From Gemmatimonadota bacterium (GTDB taxonomy: Bacteria; Gemmatimonadota; Gemmatimonadetes; Gemmatimonadales; GWC2-71-9): 5,036 nt of DNA. This document shows positions 1 to 5,036 of the stretch, in pieces. The position numbers were made by a program, and so were the translations under genes. The stretch's first letter is position 1; every line of letters starts with the position of its first letter. The stretch is from assembly GCA_029862935.1 (NCBI GenBank), contig JAOTWK010000289.1, positions 1-5,036 on the forward strand. Reading direction: 5' to 3'. The notes under the pieces are model-generated. The model ran no database searches. It had not been told where the DNA came from and was given only the letters and a program-made list of their open reading frames with translations.

Positions 1-66
1 GAGTGCGCTGCTCGGGAGCAGCAGGCCGGCCATGAGGGCTACGGCGAGAGCCATTCGCCAACGCAT
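1..66 (-). CDS. N-terminus of an exported protein, cut by the window edge
   Basis: Only the first 22 codons are present, running off the left end of the window. They read MRWRMALAVALM followed by AGLLLPSSAL. Two arginines, then a hydrophobic Ala/Leu/Val/Met stretch and a small-residue region, look like a Sec signal peptide or an N-terminal membrane anchor. The ATG at 66-64 has a strong ribosome binding site, GGAGG at 79-75, with 8 bases between. The gene starts 16 bases after the stop codon of the metallo-hydrolase, so the two are probably co-transcribed. Nothing of the mature protein is visible, so its function cannot be stated. The signal-peptide reading is inferred from composition only. 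Confidence 0.6.
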   Translation of the reverse strand, partial: MRWRMALAVALMAGLLLPSSAL

Positions 67-82
67 ATCCCTATCCTCCACG

Positions 83-964
83 TCAGAGGGTCAGTTGCAT
101 TCCTTCAGCGGCGGCGATCACCTCGAAGTGGTGACCGCTCTGCTCCGCGTGCGATCGGGCTGCCGCAAGCAGGTGATCCATCGCATCGTCGGCACGCTCC
201 GGACGGTGATGAAACAACATCAGTCGCCCGACCTGTGCCTGGGCCGCGAGGGTGACGGCCTCGGAGTAGCACGAGTGCCCCCATCCTCGGTGTCGCTCGA
301 TGTCGTCCGGCGTATACATGGCGTCATGAATCAACAGGTCTACCCCCCCGATGAAATCCGTCAGCTGTGAGCGCCAGCCCGCGCCGACCTCGTAGTCGCC
401 CCCCGGACCCAACTCGTTGTCCATGATGTACGCGACCGTCGCGCCTCCGTGGACCGGTGTCAAACGATACCCCAGCGTGTTCCCAGGGTGCCGCAATCGG
501 ATGGCGTCGACGACAAATCCGTCGACATCGAACCGACCCGGCTGCACGTGCTCGACCGCCAGATCTGCCGCAGAGCGGTGGAGCGGCACCGGGAACACGA
601 CGGGGTGCATCTGCTGCTGCAAGATCACCTCGAGATCGACTTCGCCTTGCCTGGCCCCCCACACGCGGACGATGTTCCCTTCGGCAAACACCGGGCTGAA
701 GAACGGGAATCCCTGGATGTGGTCCCAGTGCGTGTGGGTCAGTAACACATCCATCTGCAGTGGGCTCTCGTCGCGCCCCATCAACACGTTGCCCAAGACG
801 CGGATCCCGGACCCGGCGTCGAGCACCAGCAGGCGCGACCCCGCGGCTTCACTCAGTTCGATACTGATGCAAGACGTATTCCCGCCGTACCGCGCCGTTT
901 GCGGCCCCGGTGTCGGAATCGACCCCCGGCTTCCCCATACCGTCAGCGTGGACGTCACTGGCAC
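83..964 (-). CDS. MBL-fold metallo-hydrolase, RNase Z-like subgroup
   Basis: This 293-residue protein is a metallo-beta-lactamase-fold hydrolase that should bind two metal ions. Numbered from the GTG start at 964, the fold motifs are the opening WGSRGSIPTPG, the core metal motif HTHWDH at about 77-82, His159 in RLRHPGNT, Asp182 in YIMDNE, Asp214 in LIHDAMY, His230 in GWGHS, and a His pair at 252-253 in LFHHRPER. The LIHDA / GHS / HH series resembles the end of RNase Z-type phosphodiesterases (LIHEATF / GHST / HFS). A phosphodiester substrate such as a cyclic nucleotide or RNA is therefore plausible but unproven. There is no signal peptide, so it is probably cytoplasmic. An ATG at 979 is in frame but lacks a ribosome binding site. 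GTG 964 has GGGAGG seven bases upstream and is preferred. It lies downstream of a Crp/Fnr regulator on the same strand. The family call is firm; the substrate is unknown. Confidence 0.9.
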   Translation of the reverse strand: MPVTSTLTVWGSRGSIPTPGPQTARYGGNTSCISIELSEAAGSRLLVLDAGSGIRVLGNVLMGRDESPLQMDVLLTHTHWDHIQGFPFFSPVFAEGNIVRVWGARQGEVDLEVILQQQMHPVVFPVPLHRSAADLAVEHVQPGRFDVDGFVVDAIRLRHPGNTLGYRLTPVHGGATVAYIMDNELGPGGDYEVGAGWRSQLTDFIGGVDLLIHDAMYTPDDIERHRGWGHSCYSEAVTLAAQAQVGRLMLFHHRPERADDAMDHLLAAARSHAEQSGHHFEVIAAAEGMQLTL

Positions 965-971
965 GTCTCGA

Positions 972-977
972 CCTCCC
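972..977 (-). promoter_or_regulatory. Ribosome binding site that sets the metallo-hydrolase start
   Basis: GGGAGG on the minus strand lies seven bases before GTG 964. The alternative ATG at 979 would place this motif inside the coding region and has no Shine-Dalgarno sequence of its own, which argues for the GTG start. Confidence 0.65.
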
Positions 978-1020
978 ATCCATCTAAGCTAGGGATGCAG
1001 GGAAGGTCAGATCCAGGTGG

Positions 1021-1045
1021 GATGTCACAGGTGGGTGGTGACATC
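1021..1045. repeat. Perfect 8-bp inverted repeat, 9-base spacer
   Basis: GATGTCAC at 1021-1028 and GTGACATC at 1038-1045 are exact reverse complements separated by nine bases. The repeat lies just after the stop codon of the Crp/Fnr gene and upstream of the metallo-hydrolase. It could fold as a stem-loop in the transcript, or be an operator with half-sites about one and a half helical turns apart. No run of T follows on the minus strand, so a classical intrinsic terminator is unlikely. It shares its right arm with the GTGA-N6-TCAC palindrome. Confidence 0.6.
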
Positions 1046-1053
1046 GCTCACCT
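1036..1053. promoter_or_regulatory. Candidate Crp-type operator, GGTGA-N6-TCACC
   Basis: GGTGA at 1037-1041, six bases, then TCACC at 1048-1052 is a perfect 5+5 palindrome. The spacing is that of the Crp consensus TGTGA-N6-TCACA, and GTGA/TCAC match exactly. The neighbouring regulator carries RETVSR in its recognition helix, and in E. coli Crp the Arg and Glu at these positions contact the GTGA core. The centre at 1044.5 is about 80 bases upstream of the hydrolase GTG start, a workable position for activating that gene. The site overlaps the last codons and stop of the regulator gene. Binding is inferred from motif form only; no strong -35/-10 pair is seen between it and the hydrolase. Confidence 0.4.
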
Positions 1054-1747
1054 ACATCCCGGCCAGTTTCTCGAGTTGATCGCGACCGAGAATCTCAATG
1101 CGCTGCCGCGTCACCTGGATCAGTCCCTGGTCCACGAATTCCCGCATGGCGCGGGAGACGGTTTCCCGACTGGAGCCGATCATCTGCGCGATCGTATGGT
1201 GGGTCACCTTGCGCGGAATGTGCTGTCCGTCGTGCTCGTTGGCGAAGCCCAGCAGCAGCCGCGCGACGCGTCCATTGACGTCCAGCAGTATCAATCCACC
1301 GATCTTCTCGTCTGCCTCACGCAGACGATAGGACATGGCTTGAAGCAGCCCGAGCGCGATGTGCGGCGATTCTTCGAGGCACGCGCGAAAATCGTCACGC
1401 CGGAGGACCAACAGACTGGACTTCTGCGTCGCGATCACATGGGCGGATCTCGGCCGATCGTCGATCAGTGCCATTTCGCCGAAGAAGTCTCCGTCTTTGA
1501 GAATCGACAGAATCACTTCCCGCCCTTCGTCACCGACAAGCACGACCTTGACCTGGCCGCGCAGGACCACGTACAGCGCGTCACCAGGATCATCCTCGAA
1601 CAGGATGATACTGTTCTTGGGGTAGCTCTTCTCCCGGACTGCTCCCGCGATGCGCGCCAACTCCCGGTCGCCGAGTTGACTGAACAACGGCACCTGCCGA
1701 AGACGCTCCGCGACGGGAGGAATGGCTTCTGAAGACGATCCCGTCAT
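1052..1747 (-). CDS. Crp/Fnr-family transcriptional regulator
   Basis: This 231-residue cytoplasmic DNA-binding regulator has the two-domain Crp layout. An N-terminal cyclic-nucleotide-binding beta-roll spans about residues 20-120, followed by a long dimer helix at about 125-150 and a C-terminal winged helix at about 155-225. The roll carries [14 protein letters not shown] at about 89-102, which matches the phosphate-binding cassette of cAMP receptors, with Arg100 and Ser101 at the ligand-binding positions. The HTH reads [20 protein letters not shown] (185-204). Only one cysteine (Cys123) is present, so an Fnr-type iron-sulfur cluster is excluded. I chose ATG 1747; an in-frame TTG at 1786 would add 13 residues but has no ribosome binding site. 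ATG 1747 also lacks a clear one, which is unusual here. The family call is firm. Cyclic nucleotide binding is likely from the residues but not shown. Confidence 0.92.
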   Translation of the reverse strand: MTGSSSEAIPPVAERLRQVPLFSQLGDRELARIAGAVREKSYPKNSIILFEDDPGDALYVVLRGQVKVVLVGDEGREVILSILKDGDFFGEMALIDDRPRSAHVIATQKSSLLVLRRDDFRACLEESPHIALGLLQAMSYRLREADEKIGGLILLDVNGRVARLLLGFANEHDGQHIPRKVTHHTIAQMIGSSRETVSRAMREFVDQGLIQVTRQRIEILGRDQLEKLAGM

Positions 1748-1805
1748 GGTGAGGCCAAGCTTATGTACCCGCTTTGGGCCTGTCAATCGAGAATGGTACC
1801 TCGGG

Positions 1806-1835
1806 TTGCTCCCAAGTCCCTGCCATCATTATATT
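1806..1835 (+). promoter_or_regulatory. Candidate sigma-70-type promoter for the rpmE operon
   Basis: TTGCTC at 1806-1811 and TATATT at 1830-1835 are separated by 18 bases. The -10 box is good and the -35 box matches only its TTG part. Initiation would fall near 1842, just before the 1844-1864 palindrome, leaving a leader of about 48 bases before the rpmE GTG. This is the only AT-rich island upstream of the five-gene operon. Confidence 0.4.
1828..1833 (-). promoter_or_regulatory. Candidate -10 box for the Crp/Fnr gene
   Basis: The minus strand reads TATAAT, a perfect -10 consensus, overlapping the plus-strand TATATT box. No good -35 hexamer lies 16-18 bases upstream; that stretch is the palindrome 1844-1864. 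This fits an activator-dependent or repressed promoter, or chance. Initiation near 1821 would give a leader of about 74 bases before ATG 1747. Confidence 0.35.
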
Positions 1836-1843
1836 TTCGCCTC

Positions 1844-1864
1844 TCCGGACCGAAGCGGTCCGGA
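1844..1864. repeat. Perfect 9-bp inverted repeat with AAG loop in the divergent region
   Basis: TCCGGACCG at 1844-1852 and CGGTCCGGA at 1856-1864 are exact reverse complements around a three-base centre. In the rpmE transcript it would form a very stable GC-rich hairpin at or near the 5' end. As DNA it is a compact palindromic operator candidate, placed just downstream of the predicted rpmE start and across the -35 region of the leftward promoter. No T run follows it on either strand, so it is not a standard terminator. Function is inferred from form and position. Confidence 0.7.
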
Positions 1865-1889
1865 CTTCAGTCGGTGCAGGGGAGACAGA

Positions 1890-2108
1890 GTGAAAACTGG
1901 AATCCATCCAAAATACCAGCGGACCGTCGTGCAGTGCGCGTGCGGGAACACCTTCGAGACGCGTTCCACGACTTCATCGATCCACGTGGAGATCTGCGCG
2001 CGTTGCCACCCGTTCTTCACGGGCAAGCAGAAGCTGGTGGATACTGCCGGCAGAGTCGAGCGATTCCGCCTGCGCTACGCCAGCCCCGCCGAGCCGTCCG
2101 GGGAGTAA
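1890..2108 (+). CDS. rpmE: 50S ribosomal protein bL31, zinc-binding type
   Basis: This is the complete 72-residue bL31, a protein of the large ribosomal subunit that helps bridge the central protuberance to the small subunit. The hallmark [10 protein letters not shown] start, [20 protein letters not shown] and DTAGRVERF blocks are all present. Cys16, Cys18, Cys36 and Cys39 form the CxC...CxxC zinc site of the C+ form, as opposed to the zinc-free paralogue made under zinc starvation. The start is GTG 1890, preceded by AGGGGAG at 1878-1884 with a five-base spacer; the reading frame is open further upstream but unrelated to bL31. It is the first gene of the operon, with prfA starting six bases after its stop and the prfA ribosome binding site running into its last codon. 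The identification is very secure. Confidence 0.97.
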   Translation: MKTGIHPKYQRTVVQCACGNTFETRSTTSSIHVEICARCHPFFTGKQKLVDTAGRVERFRLRYASPAEPSGE

Positions 2109-2114
2109 CGACGC

Positions 2115-3173
2115 ATGGAAGCGCGGCTCCAGGCCGCGCTCGCCCGCGCGGCCGAAATCGAACAGCAGCTCGCCGATCCAGCCACTGCCCGCGACCCTGC
2201 CAAACTGAAGGCGCTGGGTCGGGAGCATGCGAGGCTCGACCGCATTCGGCGGCTCGCGACCGAGCGCGAGAAGCTGACGCACGAGCGCGAGCAAGCCGCT
2301 GAGCTCCTGACGGACCCGGATCCCCAGTTCCAAGAGCTGGCACGCGGTGATGTGGACCGCCTCGACACCAAGATCGGCGAACTTACAGCGGAACTCGAGG
2401 AGCTCCTGGTGCCGCGGGACCCCCTCGACGCCCGTGATACCATCGTCGAGGTGCGCGCGGGCACGGGGGGGGATGAGGCCGCGCTGTTTGCCGCCGATCT
2501 GCTGCGCATGTACACACGATTCGCGGAGCGGCGAGGCTGGAACGTCGAGATGGTGTCGATTTCGGAGGGGAATGTGGGCGGCGTGAAAGAGGCGATCTTC
2601 CGTGTGCGGGGAGATGGGGCTTTCGGGTCGCTGCGCTACGAGTCCGGCGTCCATCGGGTGCAACGGGTGCCGGCGACGGAGGCTCAGGGACGCATTCACA
2701 CCTCCGCCGCCACCGTTGCCGTGCTCCCGGAGGCCGAGGAGGTCGACGTGGAGCTCGAGGAGAAAGATCTCAAGGTCGATGTCTTTCGCTCCTCCGGCCC
2801 CGGGGGACAGAGCGTCAACACGACCGACAGCGCCGTGCGCATCACCCACCTGCCGAGCGGCCTTGTGGTGCAGTGCCAAGACCAGAAGTCGCAGCTGCAG
2901 AACAAGCTTCGTGCACTCGAGGTGCTGCGGGCGCGCCTACTCGATCGGATGATCGCTCAGCAGGAAGCAGCGCGCGCACGTGAGCGTCGTGCGATGGTGG
3001 GAACGGGCGACCGCTCGGCCAAGATCCGGACGTACAACTTCCCGCAGAATCGGGTGACGGATCACCGGATCAGCCTCACCGTGCATCAGTTGGACGAGAT
3101 CCTGGACGGCGAGATCGCTGAAATCGTTGACGCACTGCGGCATGCGAAGCGCGCAGAATTCGTCGAGGCCTGA
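2115..3173 (+). CDS. prfA: Peptide chain release factor 1
   Basis: This complete 352-residue class I release factor recognises UAA and UAG in the ribosomal A site and triggers hydrolysis of peptidyl-tRNA. A charged helical domain 1 covers about residues 1-100. The conserved [14 protein letters not shown] block is at 113-126. The anticodon-mimic PAT tripeptide is at 186-188 within [16 protein letters not shown]; this marks RF1 rather than RF2, which has SPF. The catalytic GGQ is at 230-232 in [20 protein letters not shown], and the typical [21 protein letters not shown] stretch follows at about 298-318. ATG 2115 follows GGGGAG at 2100-2105 and is the only ATG start among the five plus-strand genes. 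Its own stop is TGA, which is read by RF2, so RF1 level cannot directly affect its own termination. Gln232 should be methylated by the product of the next gene. Confidence 0.98.
   Translation: MEARLQAALARAAEIEQQLADPATARDPAKLKALGREHARLDRIRRLATEREKLTHEREQAAELLTDPDPQFQELARGDVDRLDTKIGELTAELEELLVPRDPLDARDTIVEVRAGTGGDEAALFAADLLRMYTRFAERRGWNVEMVSISEGNVGGVKEAIFRVRGDGAFGSLRYESGVHRVQRVPATEAQGRIHTSAATVAVLPEAEEVDVELEEKDLKVDVFRSSGPGGQSVNTTDSAVRITHLPSGLVVQCQDQKSQLQNKLRALEVLRARLLDRMIAQQEAARARERRAMVGTGDRSAKIRTYNFPQNRVTDHRISLTVHQLDEILDGEIAEIVDALRHAKRAEFVEA
3165..3168 (+). promoter_or_regulatory. Ribosome binding site that sets the prmC start
   Basis: GAGG near the end of prfA lies six bases before GTG 3175. 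Upstream in-frame starts, including ATG 3142 inside prfA, have no Shine-Dalgarno sequence, so the GTG start one base after the prfA stop is preferred. Confidence 0.5.
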
Positions 3174-3174
3174 A

Positions 3175-4044
3175 GTGTCCGACGCGAGCGCCCTGGGTGT
3201 CGTGCTCGACCGACAAGCCGCGCGTCTGGCCGATGCGGGTCTTCGCGAACCGCGCCGTCAGGCGGCCGCACTGTGGGCCTGGCTCCAGGACACGAGCGTC
3301 GGGGCCACGTGGTTGGCACGCGGCTCGATACCGGACCGCGATGCGACGCGGGAGTTGGCCGCCGCGGTCGATCGCCGAGTCGCCGGCGAGCCGCTGCCGT
3401 ACGTGGTCGGCCGTGCCGGGTTCCGTACCCTCGAACTCGACGTCGATCGGCGTGTGCTGATCCCGCGACCGGAGACCGAGGGGTTGGTGGAACGGGTGCT
3501 GCGCTGGGCTCGCGCGCGTGGGCCAGGCGGGCGGGTGGCCGACATCGGGACGGGGAGCGGATGTATCGCGCTGTCCCTCGCCGTGGAAGGTGTGTTCGTC
3601 GAGATCGTCGCAACGGATGCCTCTACGAGGGCGCTCGAGGTGGCCCAGACGAACCGGCGCCATATCCAGCCGACTGTCCCGGTCGAGTTCCGTTCCGGAA
3701 CGCTGCTCGAGCCGCTGGCGCGGGAGCAGTTCGACGTGATCGTCTCGAATCTGCCCTACCTGACGGAGCACGAGTTCGCCGAGCTCGAACCGAGCGTGCG
3801 CATGTTCGAGCCCAAGGGGGCGTTGGTCGGGGGGGAAGATGGGATGCTCTATCTGCGGATGCTGTTGGAGCGGGCCGCGACAAATCTCGTCGATCAGGGG
3901 CTGCTCGCCCTGGAGATCGACGCGCAGCGGGCGACTCACACGAGGGACGTGGCCCGCGATCTCGGTTGGACCACCTGTTGGCTTGAACGCGATGTGTTCG
4001 GGCGCCTGCGATATCTTCTTGCGACCAAGGAGTCGACACTGTGA
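3175..4044 (+). CDS. prmC: Release factor glutamine methyltransferase PrmC (HemK)
   Basis: This is a 289-residue S-adenosylmethionine-dependent methyltransferase that N5-methylates the GGQ glutamine of RF1 and RF2, raising termination efficiency. Numbered from GTG 3175, a helical substrate-binding N-terminal domain covers about 1-80. The linker LIPRPETEGLVE is at 95-106. The SAM-binding glycine motif ADIGTGSGCIALSLA is at about 122-136, with Asp148 after the second strand. The catalytic loop reads SNLPYLTEHEF at about 191-201, and the C-terminus has the family-typical LERDVFGRLRYLLA. The catalytic tetrapeptide is NLPY instead of the more common NPPY, a variant seen in some PrmC lineages, with the catalytic Asn, Pro and Tyr intact. 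It begins one base after the prfA stop, beside its own substrate's gene, and its stop overlaps the next gene. The earliest in-frame start would add 16 residues inside prfA without support. Confidence 0.95.
   Translation: MSDASALGVVLDRQAARLADAGLREPRRQAAALWAWLQDTSVGATWLARGSIPDRDATRELAAAVDRRVAGEPLPYVVGRAGFRTLELDVDRRVLIPRPETEGLVERVLRWARARGPGGRVADIGTGSGCIALSLAVEGVFVEIVATDASTRALEVAQTNRRHIQPTVPVEFRSGTLLEPLAREQFDVIVSNLPYLTEHEFAELEPSVRMFEPKGALVGGEDGMLYLRMLLERAATNLVDQGLLALEIDAQRATHTRDVARDLGWTTCWLERDVFGRLRYLLATKESTL
4027..4032 (+). promoter_or_regulatory. Ribosome binding site for the YlbF-family gene
   Basis: AAGGAG lies inside the last codons of prmC, eight bases before GTG 4041. It is one of the strongest Shine-Dalgarno sequences in the window and supports a GTG start that overlaps the prmC stop in the sequence GTGA. 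Confidence 0.7.
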
Positions 4045-4394
4045 TCGAAGAGAAGGCACAAGAGCTCGGTCGATTGATCGGGCAAGGCGAGGAGTTTCGC
4101 GCGTTGCAACGGGCCCGGGAGGGAATGGCCGACCACAAGGATCTGGATGGCCGGCTGCAGCAGCTCGACAAGCTTGCCGGGCAGCTGGAGCAGCGTCTGG
4201 CAGCGGGTGAACAGCCGGAGCAAGGCGATCAGGCCGAATACGAGCGCCTGCTCGGTGAGATCCAGGGCGACGCGCGCTATCAGCAGCTCGTGGCGGCGCA
4301 ATCGAACTTCGACAAGCTGATGTTGCGGGTGCAGGAACAGATCATGGAGGGGATGCGCAAAGGGGCGGACAGTCGCATCATCACGCTGGGGTAA
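4041..4394 (+). CDS. YlbF/YmcA-family protein
   Basis: This small 117-residue, almost wholly helical protein belongs to the YlbF/YmcA (com_ylbF) family. The N-terminal helix EEKAQELGRLIGQGEEFRAL, the RAREGM segment and the C-terminal AAQSNFDKLMLRVQEQIMEG (85-104) follow the family pattern. The charged Gln/Glu-rich middle (about 36-70) is probably coiled coil. In Bacillus subtilis, YlbF and YmcA form a complex with YaaT that modulates RNase Y and affects competence, sporulation and biofilm formation. Whether that role applies here is unknown, and the neighbours point rather to translation. The GTG start overlaps the prmC stop by four bases (GTGA), a typical translational-coupling junction, with AAGGAG eight bases upstream. 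There is no signal peptide or membrane segment. The family assignment is good; the molecular function is not established. Confidence 0.85.
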   Translation: MIEEKAQELGRLIGQGEEFRALQRAREGMADHKDLDGRLQQLDKLAGQLEQRLAAGEQPEQGDQAEYERLLGEIQGDARYQQLVAAQSNFDKLMLRVQEQIMEGMRKGADSRIITLG

Positions 4395-4395
4395 C

Positions 4396-5028
4396 GTGGC
4401 TGCCGTGAGTGGACTCTTTGTGGCCGTCGAGGGCCCGGAAGGAGCGGGCAAGACCACGCTGGTCCAGCGGTTGGCCGACCGGCTCCGGGCGGCTGGCCGC
4501 GAAGTGGTTGAAGTGCGGGAGCCGGGTGGGACGCCCACTGCCGAAGCCGCGCGCGGACTCGTGCTGGATCCCGACAAGGACTGGACAGCCCCGGCGGAGT
4601 TGTTCCTGTATCTCGCGGCGCGCTCGGAGCTGGTAGAACGAATCTTGCGGCCTACACTGGAGCGTGGAGAGGCGGTGGTGCTCAGCGATCGGTACGACCT
4701 GTCCACAGAGGCCTACCAGATTGCCGGACGTGGGCTGCCGCGTGAGGACGTGCTTGCGGCGAATCGCTTGGCAACGGGTGGGCTTCGTCCAGATCTTACA
4801 TTTGTACTGGACGTGCCGCCCGAAACCGGACGCCAGCGCCAGCGCGCGGCTGGCAAAACACCGGATCGGATGGAACAGGCTGCGGCGGCCATGCACGAGC
4901 GGGTCGCGCGGGCGTTTCGGGAGGCCCGGGGGCCTGGGGTCGTCCACTTGGATGGGACCCGTTCGGCCGAAGAACTGGAAACGGACGCGTGGCAGCTTCT
5001 GGAGGCGCGTCTCGACGGAACAGACTAG
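4396..5028 (+). CDS. tmk: Thymidylate kinase (dTMP kinase)
   Basis: This 210-residue cytoplasmic enzyme phosphorylates dTMP to dTDP with ATP, a required step toward dTTP. The P-loop GPEGAGKTT is at 13-21. The dTMP-binding REPGGTPTAE is at 41-50. The DRY signature is at 98-100, continuing into DLSTEAYQIAGRGL (101-114). FVLDVPPE (136-143) leads into an arginine-rich LID (about 145-158, GRQRQRAAGKTPDR). Arginines in the LID and none in the P-loop suggest the E. coli-like (type II) arrangement. Length is normal and the protein is complete. GTG 4396 is one base after the stop of the preceding gene, with GGGG at 4388-4391; a second in-frame GTG at 4405 is an alternative that would drop only MAA. 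The last eight bases of the window after the TAG hold nothing recognisable. In many bacteria holB follows tmk, but it is not visible here. Confidence 0.96.
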   Translation: MAAVSGLFVAVEGPEGAGKTTLVQRLADRLRAAGREVVEVREPGGTPTAEAARGLVLDPDKDWTAPAELFLYLAARSELVERILRPTLERGEAVVLSDRYDLSTEAYQIAGRGLPREDVLAANRLATGGLRPDLTFVLDVPPETGRQRQRAAGKTPDRMEQAAAAMHERVARAFREARGPGVVHLDGTRSAEELETDAWQLLEARLDGTD

Positions 5029-5036
5029 ACTACACG

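Noticed and set aside
118..137. TCACC/GGTGA inverted repeat near the end of the metallo-hydrolase gene as another regulator site
   Set aside because: The spacer is seven bases instead of six, and it lies within conserved coding sequence far from a promoter.
1021..1045. Intrinsic terminator of the Crp/Fnr gene
   Set aside because: The stem is present but no T tract follows on the minus strand, and the stem is only half GC.
899..1732. 277-codon open frame on the plus strand opposite the Crp/Fnr gene
   Set aside because: It is antisense to a clear Crp/Fnr protein, has no recognisable motif, and long antisense frames are common in GC-rich DNA.
1762..1786. Perfect TTGACA (1786-1781, minus strand) with TACATA as a second promoter for the Crp/Fnr gene
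   Set aside because: The spacing is only 13 bases; at 17 bases the -10 would be the poor TAAGCT. It would also leave almost no leader before ATG 1747.
1748..1889. tRNA, riboswitch or small RNA gene in the divergent region
   Set aside because: Apart from the single palindrome and promoter-like boxes, no cloverleaf, conserved aptamer core or terminator was seen in these 142 bases.
1974..2879. 301-codon open frame on the minus strand opposite rpmE and prfA
   Set aside because: It lies opposite well-identified rpmE and prfA, and its product shows low-complexity Arg/Gly/Leu composition without a known fold.
3076..4059. 327-codon open frame on the minus strand opposite prmC
   Set aside because: It is an antisense shadow of prmC codon bias, with a Pro/Arg-rich product and no motif.

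Overview
This is a GC-rich, gene-dense stretch of bacterial chromosome. It holds six complete genes, the first codons of a seventh, and one short divergent control region. Five of the seven genes start best at GTG, chosen from ribosome binding sites and gene junctions. I see no plasmid, phage, insertion sequence, CRISPR or RNA gene. The host cannot be fixed from 5 kb. A YlbF-family gene inside an rpmE-prfA-prmC-tmk cluster, high GC, and a Crp/Fnr regulator beside a metallo-beta-lactamase-fold hydrolase suggest an environmental lineage such as Gemmatimonadota or a neighbouring phylum. That is a weak inference.

Left part, minus strand (positions 1747 down to 1): a Crp/Fnr-type regulator is followed after an 87-base gap by an RNase Z-like metallo-hydrolase. 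After another 16 bases comes the start of a gene for an exported protein, cut by the window edge. The 87-base gap holds two overlapping palindromes. One has the GTGA-N6-TCAC layout expected for a regulator with the RETVSR recognition helix found here.

Middle (1748-1889): a 142-base divergent region between the regulator and rpmE. It holds back-to-back -10-like boxes in one AT-rich island and a perfect 9-bp inverted repeat with a 3-base loop.

Right part, plus strand (1890-5028): a tightly packed translation and nucleotide operon, rpmE (bL31), prfA (RF1), prmC (RF1/RF2 glutamine methyltransferase), a YlbF/YmcA-family gene and tmk (thymidylate kinase). Gaps are 6, 1, -4 and 1 bases, so co-transcription and translational coupling are very likely. 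PrmC is expected to methylate the GGQ glutamine of the RF1 encoded just upstream. Most of the content is ordinary housekeeping. The parts worth a second look are the regulator/hydrolase pair with its palindromes, the rpmE leader palindrome, and the YlbF gene in this setting. I did not find a clearly novel system.
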